64,000 nt of DNA from Lineus longissimus. Its lineage: Eukaryota > Nemertea > Pilidiophora > Heteronemertea > Lineidae. How positions within the stretch are numbered: position 1 is the first letter of the stretch; each line of letters opens with the position of its first letter. The position numbers were made by a program, and so were the translations under genes. Location of the stretch: contig NC_088318.1 of NCBI RefSeq assembly GCF_910592395.1, positions 10,480,349 through 10,544,348 of the forward strand, in the 5' to 3' direction. Shown one piece after another: positions 1 to 12,210 of this stretch. The notes under the pieces were generated by a model. That model did not search any database. It was not told the origin of the DNA and was given only the letters and a program-made list of their open reading frames with translations.

Positions 1-561
1 GCTTCTCACATCGTCATGAATGTTTGCTTATCCTTGTTATCTCTAGTATCCTTGTCCATTTCTGTGTTACTGACATTAGCAGGTTTTCCTGATTCCAGGC
101 CGTTTGCGCTCGGCTAATTGCTAAAAGTCTCCTGCAAATATTTGGCCATCCCCTTACCTAATCTGTTCCTTTCAGTATTGACCTTGCCAGGATAAGATCA
201 TTCTTCCTTTGGCAGCAATGATCAAATGAGACCAATTCAATAGTCTTGGGCGCCTCGAGGTCAAAAATGATAAAAATGATAAAAATCTTTGGTGACAGAA
301 AGGCGCCTTTCAAACTGAGTGTCAATTTTTCTCGATCAGAGAAAACGGTTTTGTTGCCAAGTTATATTACATGATCCAAATGAGTCTTTTGTCACTATGT
401 TGCTGTATTGGAGAAGTGATTAGTCACCATATTGGCTGTCCCCGCTTGGCTCATCCTTTCCAATATTGATAGTACCAAGTACATGTACTTATTGTTGTCC
501 CTTTGGGCCATTCCTCTAATTTCTGCAAATATTAGGTAATCAATATCTTGTCGCCAGAAGA

Positions 562-632
562 GGAGACAAAATGCTTTGAATCGATATTGTCATTTCTAAG
601 GAGACAAAATGCTTTTAATCGATATTGTCAAA
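562..632. repeat. 38-bp tandem duplication
   Basis: GGAGACAAAATGCTTTGAAT (562) is repeated as GGAGACAAAATGCTTTTAAT (600). Confidence 0.85.
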
Positions 633-877
633 CCTTTCGCGTCATGCAAGTGCACTCCCGAGTTGAGCTATTTCCAATGTCGCCATAGTATTAAGGTCAT
701 CAAGCGCCTTCAGCATGACGTCATGGTGAAGGTATGAGTTTCTGCACAGCATGTTGTCCTGCAGCGATCCACACAGAACTGATCTCTTCAAGAGGTTTCA
801 CTTGAGTCGAGTAATGATCAAAAATCGAAAAGCAGGGTAATTCAGTCAGAGTTTGAATTTTTCTATGTGCTATTTTT

Positions 878-1332
878 AGCTCACCTGGGTGAGCTTATGT
901 CGTCATGTCTTGTCCGTCCGTCGTCCGTAGACAATGGTGGCAGGTTTGCTATCTCTTGAGTCCAGAAAGTTGAAACTTGGTGTGTGTATGTCTTATGACA
1001 ACTTGATTTTACACACAAAAAATCATCGCTACTTGACCTACTTTCTGGGCTCCAGGCGGCCATCTTTGAAAACCTTATTTTGTCAATATCTCGTGAACAC
1101 TGATGGCTAGAACCATGAACTTTTTTCTGTCAATACTACTGATGAGACTACATAACATAATATACAGGTTTTTGATTTGACCTACTTTTGAAGGTCACAG
1201 AGGTCAAACTCTAAAAGTGTCATTGATAGTGCCACATTTTGTCATATTAAAAAGCCAATTTAACCTCCATGTCTCATTTCATCTACCACTAAATCATTCC
1301 CAGGTGAGCACAATGTCCTAGGACATTTCATT
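878..1332. repeat. AGCTCACC...GGTGAGC inverted-end repeat (variant A)
   Basis: The segment starts AGCTCACCTGGGTGAGCTTA and ends CCAGGTGAGCACAATG followed by GACATTTCATT. The interior includes GTCCGTCCGTCGTCC, a 'tgaaacttgg' block and AAGGTCACAGAGGTCAAA, words shared with the longer copies at 51069 and 62942. It is a dispersed repeat with short inverted ends. The frame on the minus strand at 881-1063 lies inside and is spurious. Confidence 0.7.
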
Positions 1333-2898
1333 AATGATGGAAACTGCTCTGTTCTCTTGGAGTTAAATGTGATTGGGCAGCGAACAGCTTGGTAGGTCCT
1401 TAGGAGTAGACAGATCTGATTTCAAGTCAGGTAAATGTAATTATTCTCTGAAAGAATTGTTCCAATGTTCCTGATTTGTTGACCACTTGCGCCTGACAAG
1501 TTGCAAGGTCTGCACAAATTGGGTGATTTGTTCAGAATGAGTAAGAGTCAAAAAGCAGTGTGGGTTATCAGCATTCCGAGGATACGAGTACATATCGGAC
1601 AACAGATGTCCATTCAAACATGAGGTGGGCTACTGAAGATGGGGTGGTCAGGGGACGGTCGTAGTCCCTCTAAAGCCATTTGACGTCACCATTATGACAG
1701 ATCAATCCGAGTCGTCACTACATGACGATTGTGACGAGGTCGCACAAGGGGTAGAGTGAATCGGTCAAATAGTTCTCCTAAAAATAATCTTACATTTCGA
1801 TATTTGTGCAATCATTTCTCCATAGATTGTCCTTATTAAGTTCAATAAGTTGATAAAGAATGTTTGTGGCTGATGTTATCGTTTGAATCACATTTTTTGA
1901 AAAATCCTTTTGAGTCGAGGTCAGAGAAATAGATTTTGGCACCATATGACGTCACCAATGGCGGATTTGCGATGGAGTTGCGAGTGAACAGATGTCATGT
2001 GCATTGAACATGTTAAAGACCTATGTTGGAATATGTGAAATCATACAATAATCGATAAACTCTTGATAATAGCAAGCATGGTTTCAAAATGAAAATAACA
2101 ATTGAAAATGGTTATCATGAATAAAGGTCAGCTTTTTCATACACTTTTAAAGAAAAGAAACGCACGAAGTATTTGCAGATGTCAAAACAGTATGAAAAAA
2201 TGACAAAACTAATCGCGGTGCCTGACAATCTAAATTTGGTTTGTCCAAATTGTTTGATCATGTTAAACCAAATTCAACCGGCTGTCAGGTGCCCCGAATT
2301 AAGTTTCATAAGACACCATTTTAAAGGTTACATTGCTTTTGCCTGGTTGGTTTCCTGCAGAAATCAGACCCTTATTATCTCCTCAAAAATATTGCGTTTA
2401 CATTGACAAGCCAGAGCGGAAGTTCACAAAAATTCTTTAAAATTGTGCAAAAATTGGTATTTTTACTTGTGAGGGAAGGTGCAGATTATGGCATTTTGCT
2501 CCCGGGTACATGATGTGGATTTGCTAATAGTGTGTCAATGATGGCAATAACTGTTGAGCTTGGCAACCGTTGAAAAAACACACGCTTATTATAGCACAAT
2601 GTAGCATTGTGTAGCCTTGTTGATGAAATGATTGAGGCAATTGCATCACAGTATGATCACAAAAGTTGCAAATGAGAACCCGAGGAAAAAAGATTGCATT
2701 CATCTTCGCTGCTTTCAAGGACGAAGACAAGATGGATTTGTACAACACTGCTGCTGTTAAATGGCACTTCCGAAGCCAATTATGCAACATGGCGAGGAAC
2801 TTTCAAAACTTGATTGATGGCTATGGTGATTGTCGGATGTGAAAACTGCGCTGAGTGAAGAAGTGAGGTAAGGACAGCCATACCTTTTTGTGTATTTT
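1333..2898. other. no gene recognised
   Basis: The stretch is AT-rich with several isolated TGACGTCA-like words (1681, 1948). Short frames such as 2173-2406 have no domain signature. 1-877 is likewise empty apart from the 38-bp duplication. Confidence 0.6.
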
Positions 2899-3279
2899 GG
2901 CTCACCGTAGGGGAGTCTATATAACTGCAGTGTCCGTCGTCTGGCGTCGTCGTTGTCTGTATCCTGTTTCAAAAACAGTAGCACGTTTCTTAACCGCAAA
3001 TTTGGTACACATGACACTGAATTTCGATCTGATCTAATTCTCGACTTGTCCACCAGGGGGCCAAAACCAAAAAAGGTAAAAAAGTGCAATATCTTGCTTT
3101 ATAGTGACTTGTTTTCAATGATATTTTTATGGTAGGTGCTCCAAGCAATGATACATCACATGTCATACCGACTTTGGTTTGACCTATACACTATACATGT
3201 TGCATATTTAGTAACCAGGATGAATTCCTAACTACCAAATATCTATGCGGTGAGCACAAAGGCCCCAGGCCGTTTCATT
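2899..3279 (+). repeat. GGCTCACCGTA repeat, short copy
   Basis: It starts GGCTCACCGTAGGGGAGTCT and ends GCGGTGAGCACAAAGGCCCC plus GTTTCATT. It contains one internal unit with GTATCCTGTTTC, ACGTTTCTTAACCGC and the CCACCAGGGGGCC block. The 381-bp length equals the family ends plus a single internal unit. Confidence 0.75.
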
Positions 3280-4413
3280 AGCCTACTTTTACAATTCCTA
3301 CACCCTCGAAAATGCACCTTCTTATTTCCTGTTGCAGAGAAGAAAATGTGCTCAGCTACATTTGGCCTGCTCAACTCATCATAAGGTAGCATTTTATTCA
3401 GAAACTTGTGTTGTGGAATTCTGCAGTAATGAGTAGTGCAGCACTTTGGGACCCATTTTATAAAAAATCTGATTTGAGAAGTAGGCAGGTAATCAACAGC
3501 TCTTGGCTGCCCAGTCACCTTCCACTTCCACACTTGACAATGCATTTGCATCCTGACTCTCATGAGTTTGTGTCACCACTATCGAGCTCCACAAACCCAT
3601 GATGGATTTCATCGATTTTTCTGTTTTCTTGGCCCACTCTCAGTGCGTGCCCCAATCGCAGCGCTGATATGAAAACTTAAAGAGGGCAAAGGTCAACACC
3701 AATCGCACGTTGTCTAACCTCGTTGCCTGATTTGGCCAACTAATACAATTGTTAGTGTATTAATGGGTACAGGGTTGTAGGCAGAAATTCGTTCTCCTGG
3801 GATAGCCAAGACAAAAACTAGCTTTAACTCCGCAAATTCTAAAGTCTTTTCTTCTACCTGTTTCCCCTGTGCCATGGCAAAACTTGAATTATCACAATTA
3901 TAAAGCGTATTGTTGTGGATATTTCGAATTGTATTGTCGCTCAGAATCCGATACGCCTGCAGTTGCTGAGATTGTTGTTCTGATTGGTCCAAAATCAAGG
4001 CTACAGCTTCTGAGGCAGAAAATGTCAAGGGTTTGGGTGAGTGATTTAGGGATCTCACAAGATTGCGGGTCAAGATATGCAGAATCCAGAAAATAAAACG
4101 ATTTTGAAAATTTCATGGTTTGCAGTATTTGCTTAATATGGTCGATGACTGATCACCAAATTGTTCTGCAGCTAATGCCTTTCGGATGAGGTGGCGGATG
4201 CTGCCAAGAATTTCAAATGATTGGGGTGCCTTTCACTATCGAGATTAATGATACAATAACATGTAGGCTACTTTGGTAGCTAAATTCCAGCCCATGATTT
4301 GACTGATAGGTTTATGTAGGGAAGGTGAAAATATTGTGAAAAATCTGTTGTTGGTTGTTCTGATATCTTATATGAATAGATGTGGAAAAATTATCTAAAA
4401 CATAAAAGAAATG
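3280..4413. other. no gene recognised; overlapping unassigned frames
   Basis: Frames of 72-119 codons overlap on both strands near 3714-4116. The 119-codon minus frame contains a glutamine-rich run (LDQSEQQSQQLQ), but no known domain can be named, and the antisense frames are as long. Left uncalled. Confidence 0.5.
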
Positions 4414-4425
4414 CCATCCAGATAA

Positions 4426-4525
4426 CAGAGGTCGACTCAATTGTTAAGAAATTACTAAAACAGTGCGCTCAATTGAGAGATTGTCCTGCTAACAGAGGTG
4501 TCCCTAAAGGAGGTTCCACTGCAGT
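4426..4525 (-). mobile_element. pogo/Tigger-like MITE fragment, inverted
   Basis: The right-hand part, from GTCCTGCTAACAGAGG to GGTTCCACTGCA, is a diverged reverse complement of the MITE end TACAGTAGAACCTCCC seen at 36488. It abuts a second, oppositely oriented MITE end starting at about 4520, so two copies or two halves meet head to head. The distal end is degenerate. Confidence 0.55.
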
Positions 4526-4541
4526 AGAACCTCTCTATTAA
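4519..4541 (+). mobile_element. pogo/Tigger-like MITE left end, split by the TTAA element
   Basis: GCAGTAGAACCTCTCTATTAA matches the left terminus of the MITE family. The continuation, TTAAGGACAATG, resumes at 5245 on the other side of the 711-bp piggyBac-like element and includes the family block ending TTTGGTTCC near 5280. The right end of this copy is not clear; a weak candidate lies around 5430-5460. Confidence 0.7.
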
Positions 4542-5248
4542 CCCTTTCGCTGCGGATGTACGCATTTTTGCGACCAAAAAAAATTTCCGATCTGTGCGGA
4601 TGTACGCAGAACTGCGACTTGGGAGAGACCTGAATCAGACGATGTTTTCAATAGCAAATTAGTACAGGAACTTGTCGTTAGGTGTCCTGCCATGTTGTTT
4701 ACCGCTAGAACTTCCGATTTCTAGGTGAAAACTTCGGTGTTTTTATTCAAAGTTTAGGCGATATTTTGAGTCCAAAGTTTTGTAAACAAATTTAAATGCC
4801 TCAGTCACGTGTTCGACGAACTGCAGAATCAATAATTGATGAAATAGTGAATTCGAGGCGTCAGAAGACGAGTCTGATTATGATTCTGAACATAATGCCG
4901 ATGTACACAGCGTGCATGGGGATTGAAAGTGTGCATGATTCAGGGTCCGAGTGGGATGATAGTGATAGCCTGGGTCAAGATGAAAAATGGTGTTTTTCTC
5001 CTCGTTGATTAATACTAATTAGCGTTATTTAGTTAATTAACATAATTTCAGGTGATTGACAAATGCATAATTTGAAAGTCCATGCTGTCCCCAACAACCT
5101 TTTCCAATAGTCCAAAGCTCTATCTCTTCTCCTTCAGGCTGTATATTGGCCTCAAAGTTACCTATGTTAAAATTGGCTTTTACAGTATTTTGGGGGCAGC
5201 AAGGAATCAATATTGAAATAATTTTGAGCGGCGCAGCGAAAGGGTTAA
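4538..5248. mobile_element. piggyBac-like non-autonomous element with TTAA target duplication
   Basis: The element begins TTAACCCTTTCGCTGC and ends with its exact reverse complement, giving 16-bp perfect inverted ends that include the TTAA duplicates at 4538-4541 and 5245-5248. TTAA target sites and CCCTTT-type ends are characteristic of the piggyBac superfamily. It interrupts a pogo-like MITE: joining the flanks at one TTAA restores the block CTCTCTATTAAGGACA found in the other MITE copies. At 711 bp it is far too short for a complete transposase. Confidence 0.85.
4796..5008 (+). pseudogene. possible transposase N-terminal remnant in piggyBac-like element
   Basis: This 70-codon frame lies wholly inside the TTAA element. 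It starts MPQSRVRRTAESIIDEI and becomes acidic and serine-rich (DSGSEWDDSDSLGQDE, about residues 48-63). Acidic N-terminal regions precede the catalytic core in many piggyBac transposases, so a retained N-terminal piece of the parent element is plausible. No DDD catalytic core or C-terminal cysteine-rich domain follows. There is no direct homology evidence, and chance remains possible. Confidence 0.3.
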
Positions 5249-5535
5249 GGACAATGCTGTCGGGAATCCTGTTTGGTTCCATATAACAAACTTACAACCT
5301 ACCCACACCACTTGCCAGCCTTTTTCTTTGTAGCTTGTTGGAGCAAGTGCCAAGGGATTCTCGCCCAATAATGTCTTGCCACTTTTGTTGGTACATGTGG
5401 TGTGTTTATGGATGATTTTCTCTGTTAGCAAGGTGTACCAGTGTCACTGTCACAGTACCTTTAACACTTTAGATGGTACACATCACAATCGGTAGACACA
5501 TTTTGTGAAAGTTAAAGTTGGATTTTATTGACTGA

Positions 5536-5817
5536 CATCTTATCAATAGAGGTTGTCATCCGACAAAACACTTTAACCCAGGTGCAGAACCCTGTAGCAC
5601 CACCATCCGGAGAAGACAGATAAATTGGCTGGGACACCGTCTGAGGCTCCATCCCAAAACCCCAGCCAGAAAGTCCCTACAAGAATACCTGAGGATCACT
5701 AAAAGACCAAAAGGCCGACCACAACTTACATGGATAGAACAGATCAAATGTGATCTGAATAGCGCCAACATCAAAATAGATCTTAAGAGTCCTCGAGAAA
5801 CCAAGAAAACTTTGTGA
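5536..5817 (+). pseudogene. LINE reverse-transcriptase C-terminal remnant
   Basis: Read on the plus strand in the frame ending at the TGA at 5815, the sequence has IRRRQINWLGH, then RLHPKTPARKSL, then KRPKGRPQLTWIEQI. The pattern 'RRxxxxWLGH ... KRxxGRPxxTW' is a hallmark of the C-terminal end of many animal endonuclease/reverse-transcriptase proteins (family knowledge). The frame is open for 93 codons between an upstream stop and the TGA. No catalytic domain is seen on either side, so this is a fragment. Frames on the opposite strand across this stretch are shadows. Confidence 0.75.
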
Positions 5818-5849
5818 ACTAGCACATGATAGAGACATCAGAGAGAGAG

Positions 5850-8680
5850 AGAGATCCTAAAACCTTTCAGCAACATTAACTCACATGATCTGCCCAATCG
5901 GCACTACAACCTGAGGATTTCTGACCAGTTCCCAAAACTGGGGGCCGACCCCATTACTCTGCAAAGTTCTGCCAGACAGCCACCAGGTATGCTGCTCTGG
6001 AAAGAAACAAGTTCAGAGTCTTTGAAGAGAAAAGAACAAGGCATACATTCCAGAGTCAGTGGCTTTGAATATCTAGTGAAATCCCACCAAGTGGCCGACA
6101 TTAAAATTTGAAGCACCATCAAAACTTTGTCTTAAACTTTTTTTTGTCATAGACTACCGATTCTCTATTGCCCACAAATCTTTAAGATGGCATTCTCATC
6201 CATGCACGAACACGTTAGTAATCCAGTACAACGACGCTGTATTCCATTTACTTACAATAACTCAAGGAATGTACGTGACATCGCTTCAAGCTTGCAAAAA
6301 TCTGATGCAGACACACCATCTTAGCAGATACATTTGAGGTCATAAGATGCCGTGTCACCATGAAAAGGTAATAAAACATTTAGAATACCACCAGTGCATT
6401 CGCCGCTGATTTGATCCTGATGGAAATTGATTGTTGGTGCTACTCCTGACGGCACAGTTTTTATCCTACTTCTCCTTTATTGCTTTTGATACCTTAGGTT
6501 TGTCGAGTAAATCGCCCATTATTTTGCTTTTACCTTTTTTTGGTGGGGTTGCCGATGCTTACACAATATAGTTGTATCATGATATGTTCACCTTTCTCAA
6601 TTAGAATATGTTTAAAAATTCACCATCTGAAGCAGTATCAAGGACACTATGCATCTTTATCCAACATCTTTTTTGCATACTTTTAGTTTCCTTAGGTTAG
6701 TGGAATAAATCTGCTGTTAAATTCCTTTTAATTCTTTTTATATCTTTGTTGGGCTTACCAATGCATTGTGCTTTGATCACAAAAAACCCCAAATACCTGT
6801 CAGGAGGTACATGTTTAACCTGATGCATTGTCTGATGCATTTTCCCCCTTGCGACTCAAAAAAACTAAATAGGAAGCATTTTTTTGCAAAATGACATTTT
6901 GCTTTTACAGTTTTGCTTTCTTCTTTTCATGTTAGAACAAGTTTTCCCAATCTCATCAATTAAGCTACTGCAGGGCCGGGGATAATGGTTCGTGTGTCTA
7001 TTTGAAATAAACTGAATGTCTCACGATCAGCGTTTTAGCCATGCATGTTGGCTTTCACCACTTTAAGACCAAATAATAGCTGCCCTGGAAATCTTTCTGC
7101 TGGTGATAAAATCAGTAAACGAGGGTGATGAAATGTCATCAACAATGATATAAAGTTTGAAGACTTTACCATTGCGTGTCAAGGAAGAAATGAGGTAGTT
7201 TAATTGACATATTGTCTGTCATTCTCCAGTCGTAGAGCACCCCAAACTAATTGTGATGTTCCGGGAAAGTGCTTATTGATGTCGCACACATGATGATTGT
7301 TGTCACGAGATCGATGACAGAAATACCTTATATTTACCCCATTGTACATTTCATACAGGGCAAGGTACCACTGGATGGGTGAGTGGGGATGTTATGGTGT
7401 CCTAATTGGCACAATATGACAGACTTGATGAGGAAGGTATGTTAAGCCTGGGATTATTGCAGGGATGATGATGATGGAGTGGATTAATTTGCAGTTATGA
7501 GACAGGACGTGGTCATTTTAGCGTTATTTTCAGAAGAGGAGATGTGGTCTGCAATAAAGTCATCCTTAAGGACATTGATGATGTTATATTTGGTTGTTCA
7601 ACGTTGTTCAACATACTTAGAATAGCAGAAATTGCCTGTTCGTCTGTTCAAAACAGCTCTTTTGCATTGTGTTATATTGTATTTTCTTCGAAATCCGCCA
7701 AACTGTTCAAAATAAGATTTGTTTTACCTTGCGTTCATGCTGCCATCTTGGATTTAGTCATTTCATCTGTTACCTGTCCAGTCAGTCGAGTTGATTTAAT
7801 CTAAGATAAAGTGAGTGAAAACTTAGTTGTATTAACCAACTTGGCCCGACTCTGTATGGCCAGTGTCACATTATTTTGCATTGCCCCTGTCCTAGAAAGC
7901 GAGACAGTTTTCTAGTTGTCAATGACTCCATCCCGACTTCTTTCAATCTCCTCTCCGTCACTTGGAGAGGTCTTCAATTTCGCCGTTGATAGTGTGTGCA
8001 GATAACGGCAAGAGGGTTAATTGGTTTTGTAACATTTTCGGAGGGAAATTCTCTGGTAGAGTAAAACAAAAGAAGAAAAAATGACGACTTCGATATTTTG
8101 TTATATTCATATATTAGATCTTGCAACATAGAAGCAAAACTTTATCATATATCAATGCTGCTACAAACTGGTTAAAATTAGTATTACAATATTGAAGAAC
8201 GATATGTGTTAGTTTAATTGGTGGACCAACCATACTCGATTGGAGAGAGCAATATGACACTCACTGCAGAGTTTGCAACATCCCACAGTACAAATAATTC
8301 TTAGGGCCTTAATCCTGCCAGTGACACTGAGAAGAGATATTTCAGCTCTGTCTTAAAAGGAGGGCTTTAGTCAGGATCTAAGGAATCCAGTGTGAGGTCT
8401 TCAGGTGACCTATATCTATACGCTCAGTTAGGGAACTGGGTCTTGTTTGACTTAAGAGATAAAAGTAATCCTCGACAAGTGTGACTATTGGTGATGTTCT
8501 GTAAGATAGTGACACATCCACTGGTGACATCTAGCAACCTTATCTGATTCACCTGGATCATTCTAGTCTCCTTTTGAAAAAACATTGCCATGATTTTCAT
8601 GAGGATGGAAGTTATGAATTGAATGTTAGCGTTTATGTCGATGTTTGATGATTTATTTATGCCAATAGCATGACTTTTAT
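5850..8680. other. no gene recognised
   Basis: Apart from the two weak ~200-bp units at 6.4-6.8 kb this interval shows nothing. GGCAAGAGGGTTAATT at about 8008 resembles the end of a TTAA element, but no partner end was found. Confidence 0.5.
6400..6795. repeat. two diverged ~200-bp units
   Basis: ACCTTAGGTTTGTCGAGTAA near 6490 and CCTTAGGTTAGTGGAATAAA near 6690 mark two weakly similar copies, each followed by TTTTA(C/A)-rich sequence and a 'G(G/C)TT(G/A)CC(G/A)ATGC' word. Confidence 0.45.
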
Positions 8681-8682
8681 GG

Positions 8683-8710
8683 TGATGATGATGATGATGA
8701 TGATGATGAA
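8683..8710. repeat. GAT microsatellite
   Basis: About nine GAT units; a short TTC run follows at 8749. Confidence 0.9.
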
Positions 8711-8902
8711 AATGGTGATAAAATGATCATGTTTGTGTAATGGATACTTCTTCTTCTTCTTAAAACTCTTTCTTTTATGCAACATGATGGTAGTGTGAGG
8801 TACTGATGGCAAATAAATGTGATGTCTGAAAAAAGAATTTCAATAGAATTTCAATTGCATTAAAGTTCTCCTAGTTGCTAATTCTAAACATCTAGATTTA
8901 TA

Positions 8903-9083
8903 ATGAACCGTAGTTTACAGTGTAAATGCACTGTGCACCTATGGTGCCTGGTTTTGAATTCAGCGGTTATGGTTAAGCAACCGCTTGGGTTGGTATGTTT
9001 TAGTATAGAAATTGATACCTCACTGTGGGTATTGCTCGTCTCACCAAAACCGCCCACCTCCAGTAGGGTATTGATTACTTAAG
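8903..9083 (+). repeat. dispersed repeat 'AATTGATACC' family, copy 1
   Basis: It shares GAACCG-TTTACA-TGTAAATGCACT, the word TATAGAAATTGATACCTCAC and CTCACCAAAACC with the copy at 53553. No inverted right end is obvious, so it is partial. Confidence 0.55.
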
Positions 9084-9426
9084 TATAGTAGAGAAGAAGA
9101 CATTATCTCTGAACACTGTCACAGGGAAAATTAACTGTGATTAGCTGGGTGGCAATGAATTTAGTCCATGCTCTTCAAACAATGCTGCGATCAATGCTGA
9201 ATTGACATTTGACCAAAATTGATTAGCAGTTCCCCAGCATCCAATAATTCTCTGATGAAAGTGCCGATTTTCCTATCTTGATTTGATCTGCCAGTTCTGT
9301 GGTCCATCTGAGGCTTGTAACACCACCACACTCAGAAATCACAGTAATGGATGATTTTTTGAATGTTTGGACAAGCCCTATTTTTGTTTTTGTGCAATTT
9401 GTTGTAATTGGCCCACCAATCTGATG

Positions 9427-9607
9427 TACAGTCCAAATCACAATTCACGTCCTTCCTCCCTCGCGTCAGCTACACGCAAAATACCCGCCAATGACGCACC
9501 AGTGACGGGCTTATCTCTCTATGTTTTGCGTGTATCATGCCTGACTTACGTGCTAGTGGGAAGCCAATGACACGAATTTAGAGATGTCAATTGTGATTTG
9601 GACTGTA
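9427..9607. mobile_element. TA-flanked MITE with 19-bp perfect inverted ends
   Basis: TACAGTCCAAATCACAATT at the left is matched exactly by its reverse complement ending at 9607. Total length is 181 bp. TA edges fit Tc1/mariner-type insertion. A second nested inverted pair, ACACGCAAAA and TTTTGCGTGT, lies inside, so the element can form a double-stem hairpin. Confidence 0.8.
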
Positions 9608-10106
9608 TGATTACCTGTGTCTGATACTCATAATACTAGAACCACCAGTGCGGAGGAATATTCGATTCTATTGATTTTGTTCACTTCTTGGTCGGGTCAC
9701 ATCATGTCACATGCCCAGCAGCAAGTACTGATTAGCGTAGAGAATTTGTTATGAACGCATAATGTCCACATCGCACCAAGAGTGGGCACAAGCACAACAA
9801 TGTGAATGAGGCAGACATGACTGGTCATCTCATTTTAACGTGTTGTTGTCTGTGAGACAATGCAGTGCAATCTACCCTAAAGTGGTCTTGAAATACATTC
9901 TTATGGAAAGGAAAGTCAGTGTATGTCCTAACATCCTTGTAGTGATGATGGAAGATGACTCTGGTCTCTCCTTCCTATAAGCCAGCATGCTGGTATAAAG
10001 TGAGATATGATATTATGGTGCAGGGACCTGTTGTTTGCCGAGGCCATTAACTAGAGGTTCATATAGCCCAGGAAAAGAACAGGACAGAGCCAATTTTGCA
10101 TGGTGG

Positions 10107-10245
10107 GCGACATTTTTAACCGAGAACATTGAAGAGAATTAGCTTTAGATTTTTAATGCCCAGCTGTCCCAGCAAGGAGAGTCCCAACCTGTTACACTGA
10201 TTGAAACTCAGCAAATCAGATTCCAAGAAGGCCTTTTGGCAACAT
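10107..10245. repeat. paired dispersed repeat (with 12105-12210)
   Basis: TTTTTAATGCC, CAACCTGTTACACTGATTGA and AAATCAGATTC-AAGAAGGC occur in the same order here and near 12130-12205. Identity is about 85% in the shared blocks. No coding signal. Confidence 0.6.
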
Positions 10246-12104
10246 GGTGGGCGGCCTGAAGCCTGCCTGAAAAACATGTATTTAAATTTACAGTTTAGTT
10301 GCAACCAATCGATTTATTGGTATCCCCGTCAAGCCTCGATTTGCCCTCAAGGATCATGATCGATGTTTGAGTCACCACAATCATTATCAGCTGTTGTGAC
10401 TGGTCTGATTAGGTATTGATGGCAGACATAACCCTTTTGGGCTGAGGCTGACTGTCACCCTCAGATGGATCACTGCTGTTAATTTGGTGCCTATGCCAGG
10501 GTCAAGAAAAGTCCCCAATGCAGTAACTTGAGATGGACTCCCCTCTCTGGCTGAAGACGCAGTCACCAGGCCAGTAAATCAAGTAGGCAAACAACCATAG
10601 TAGCAAACAGAAACACTCAGACAGAGTGATACTAGTCGTTGGAGAATAATTCCTGAGAGGGCAAGAGATAACTCGCGGTATGTTATTTTCTGTAGCTACA
10701 CTGCTCTGTGTGTGAAATTGCTGTACTCTTTGCGATAGACAAGGAGAGTACCAGCTTTTTGGTCGAACTTGCCAAAAAGTCCATCCACAAAACACAGAGA
10801 ATATCAGTTAGAATCTGTGGCAGTCAGTTACTGAGTTCAGCAGTTTGGACCTGACCTCCAGATTGAGGCAGCCTTTATCAGTATAATCCACAGCTTGTGA
10901 TAGCAAGTTATTTTAAGCAATGCCCTGGCGCGAAGTTTAGTTATCATCAGCGCAGTTGTGATTGCCCAAGATCAAAACTTAGCCGACAAAGTCGTTCCAA
11001 ATTCTGGTGGTGTGGCCCTTAATGCACCTATCTGTGTGAGAATAACAGTAAGGTTCGATCAGTGATGAGTTGAACCGCTCTGACGGTTCTGATAGGCTGC
11101 TTCAGTGCTGTGGCAGTATCTTGAATAGAAATTGGGTTGTGTTTTTGGCCGTGGTAGGAGGAGACACTAAGTGAGAGATCGCTTGCGCCAGGAATTCAGC
11201 ATGTCAAAAGAGGGCAGATCTTGATAGAGTCTAATATGCTTCAGACTTTTTCTCAGTTAGCATTTGCACAAACTTGACCACCCCTGAAAGAAACTCTTAC
11301 AGTTTTAATTGCTGAGGATTACCTCAAACAGCAAAGTTCACGAAAAGATGTCGTCTATTGAATCTGAAGATCAAGAACCTCTTGGAGGTTAGTCATCCAC
11401 TCCTGGAAATCAATTTCAAGCAACAAGTTCGCCGAAATTGGCTGCCAATAGTGTAGTGGTAAATTTCTTCTCACTCGCATGCAGATTTCAAAAGACCCAG
11501 CTCGTAGCGCTTCTTCTATTTGCCTGTAGATCTCATTTGCTGCATCTTGGAGTGCTTTCTAACTTTTCTTACGTATTGACGATCCTATTTCAAGTGCAAT
11601 GATCATTGAAAGCCGCATTAAGCAATATTGGAAGCGATGCTTTTTTCTCACGTCGAGTGGGTGTCGGTGTCTGTCATTGAGTTTCTCTCAGTGGCGATAT
11701 GAAAGACAGAGTGATCACGTTACAGATGTTATATCATTTGATTGGCATATTGGCAAGAAAGACAAAGAAGATTATGAGCTCAATATCAGGGATACCAGCC
11801 TTTGTCGATTAGAACATAAAGAAAATCATCTAATATTGGGTCTTAAATTGGTTCTTGCCGGCTAGCAGCAGTTTTTTGGTTCTTGGAAATTCAGCATTTA
11901 ATCATGCTTTTCAATGGTTCTTTATTTGAATCATTTGGCATAGCAGAGCTTTCGGGGCAGGGGCACAGACTTTTCCCTTTTGATTAAAATTTGGAGAGGA
12001 TACACTTGTGCACGAGCCCCCACGCCACTGTGCTGTTCTCTCTGTCTGCCTAACATTTTTGCTCAATCAGGGTTCAATTCTTTGTGGCATCAGCATGATA
12101 AAGC

Positions 12105-12210
12105 AGGCATTTTCAACCGAGACCATATTAGATTTTTAATGCCGAGTTTAGCACAACCTGTTACACTGATTGAAACAGAGGAAATCAGATTCTAAGAAGG
12201 CTTTTTGGCT
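12105..12210. repeat. paired dispersed repeat (with 10107-10245)
   Basis: Same block order as the 10.1 kb copy, with a ~20-bp deletion in the middle. Confidence 0.6.

Noticed and set aside
3714-4073. 119-codon minus-strand frame as a gene
   Set aside because: No recognisable domain, and comparable antisense frames cover the same bases.
5556-5825. 89-codon minus-strand frame
   Set aside because: Antisense shadow of the LINE remnant, which has a recognisable motif on the plus strand.
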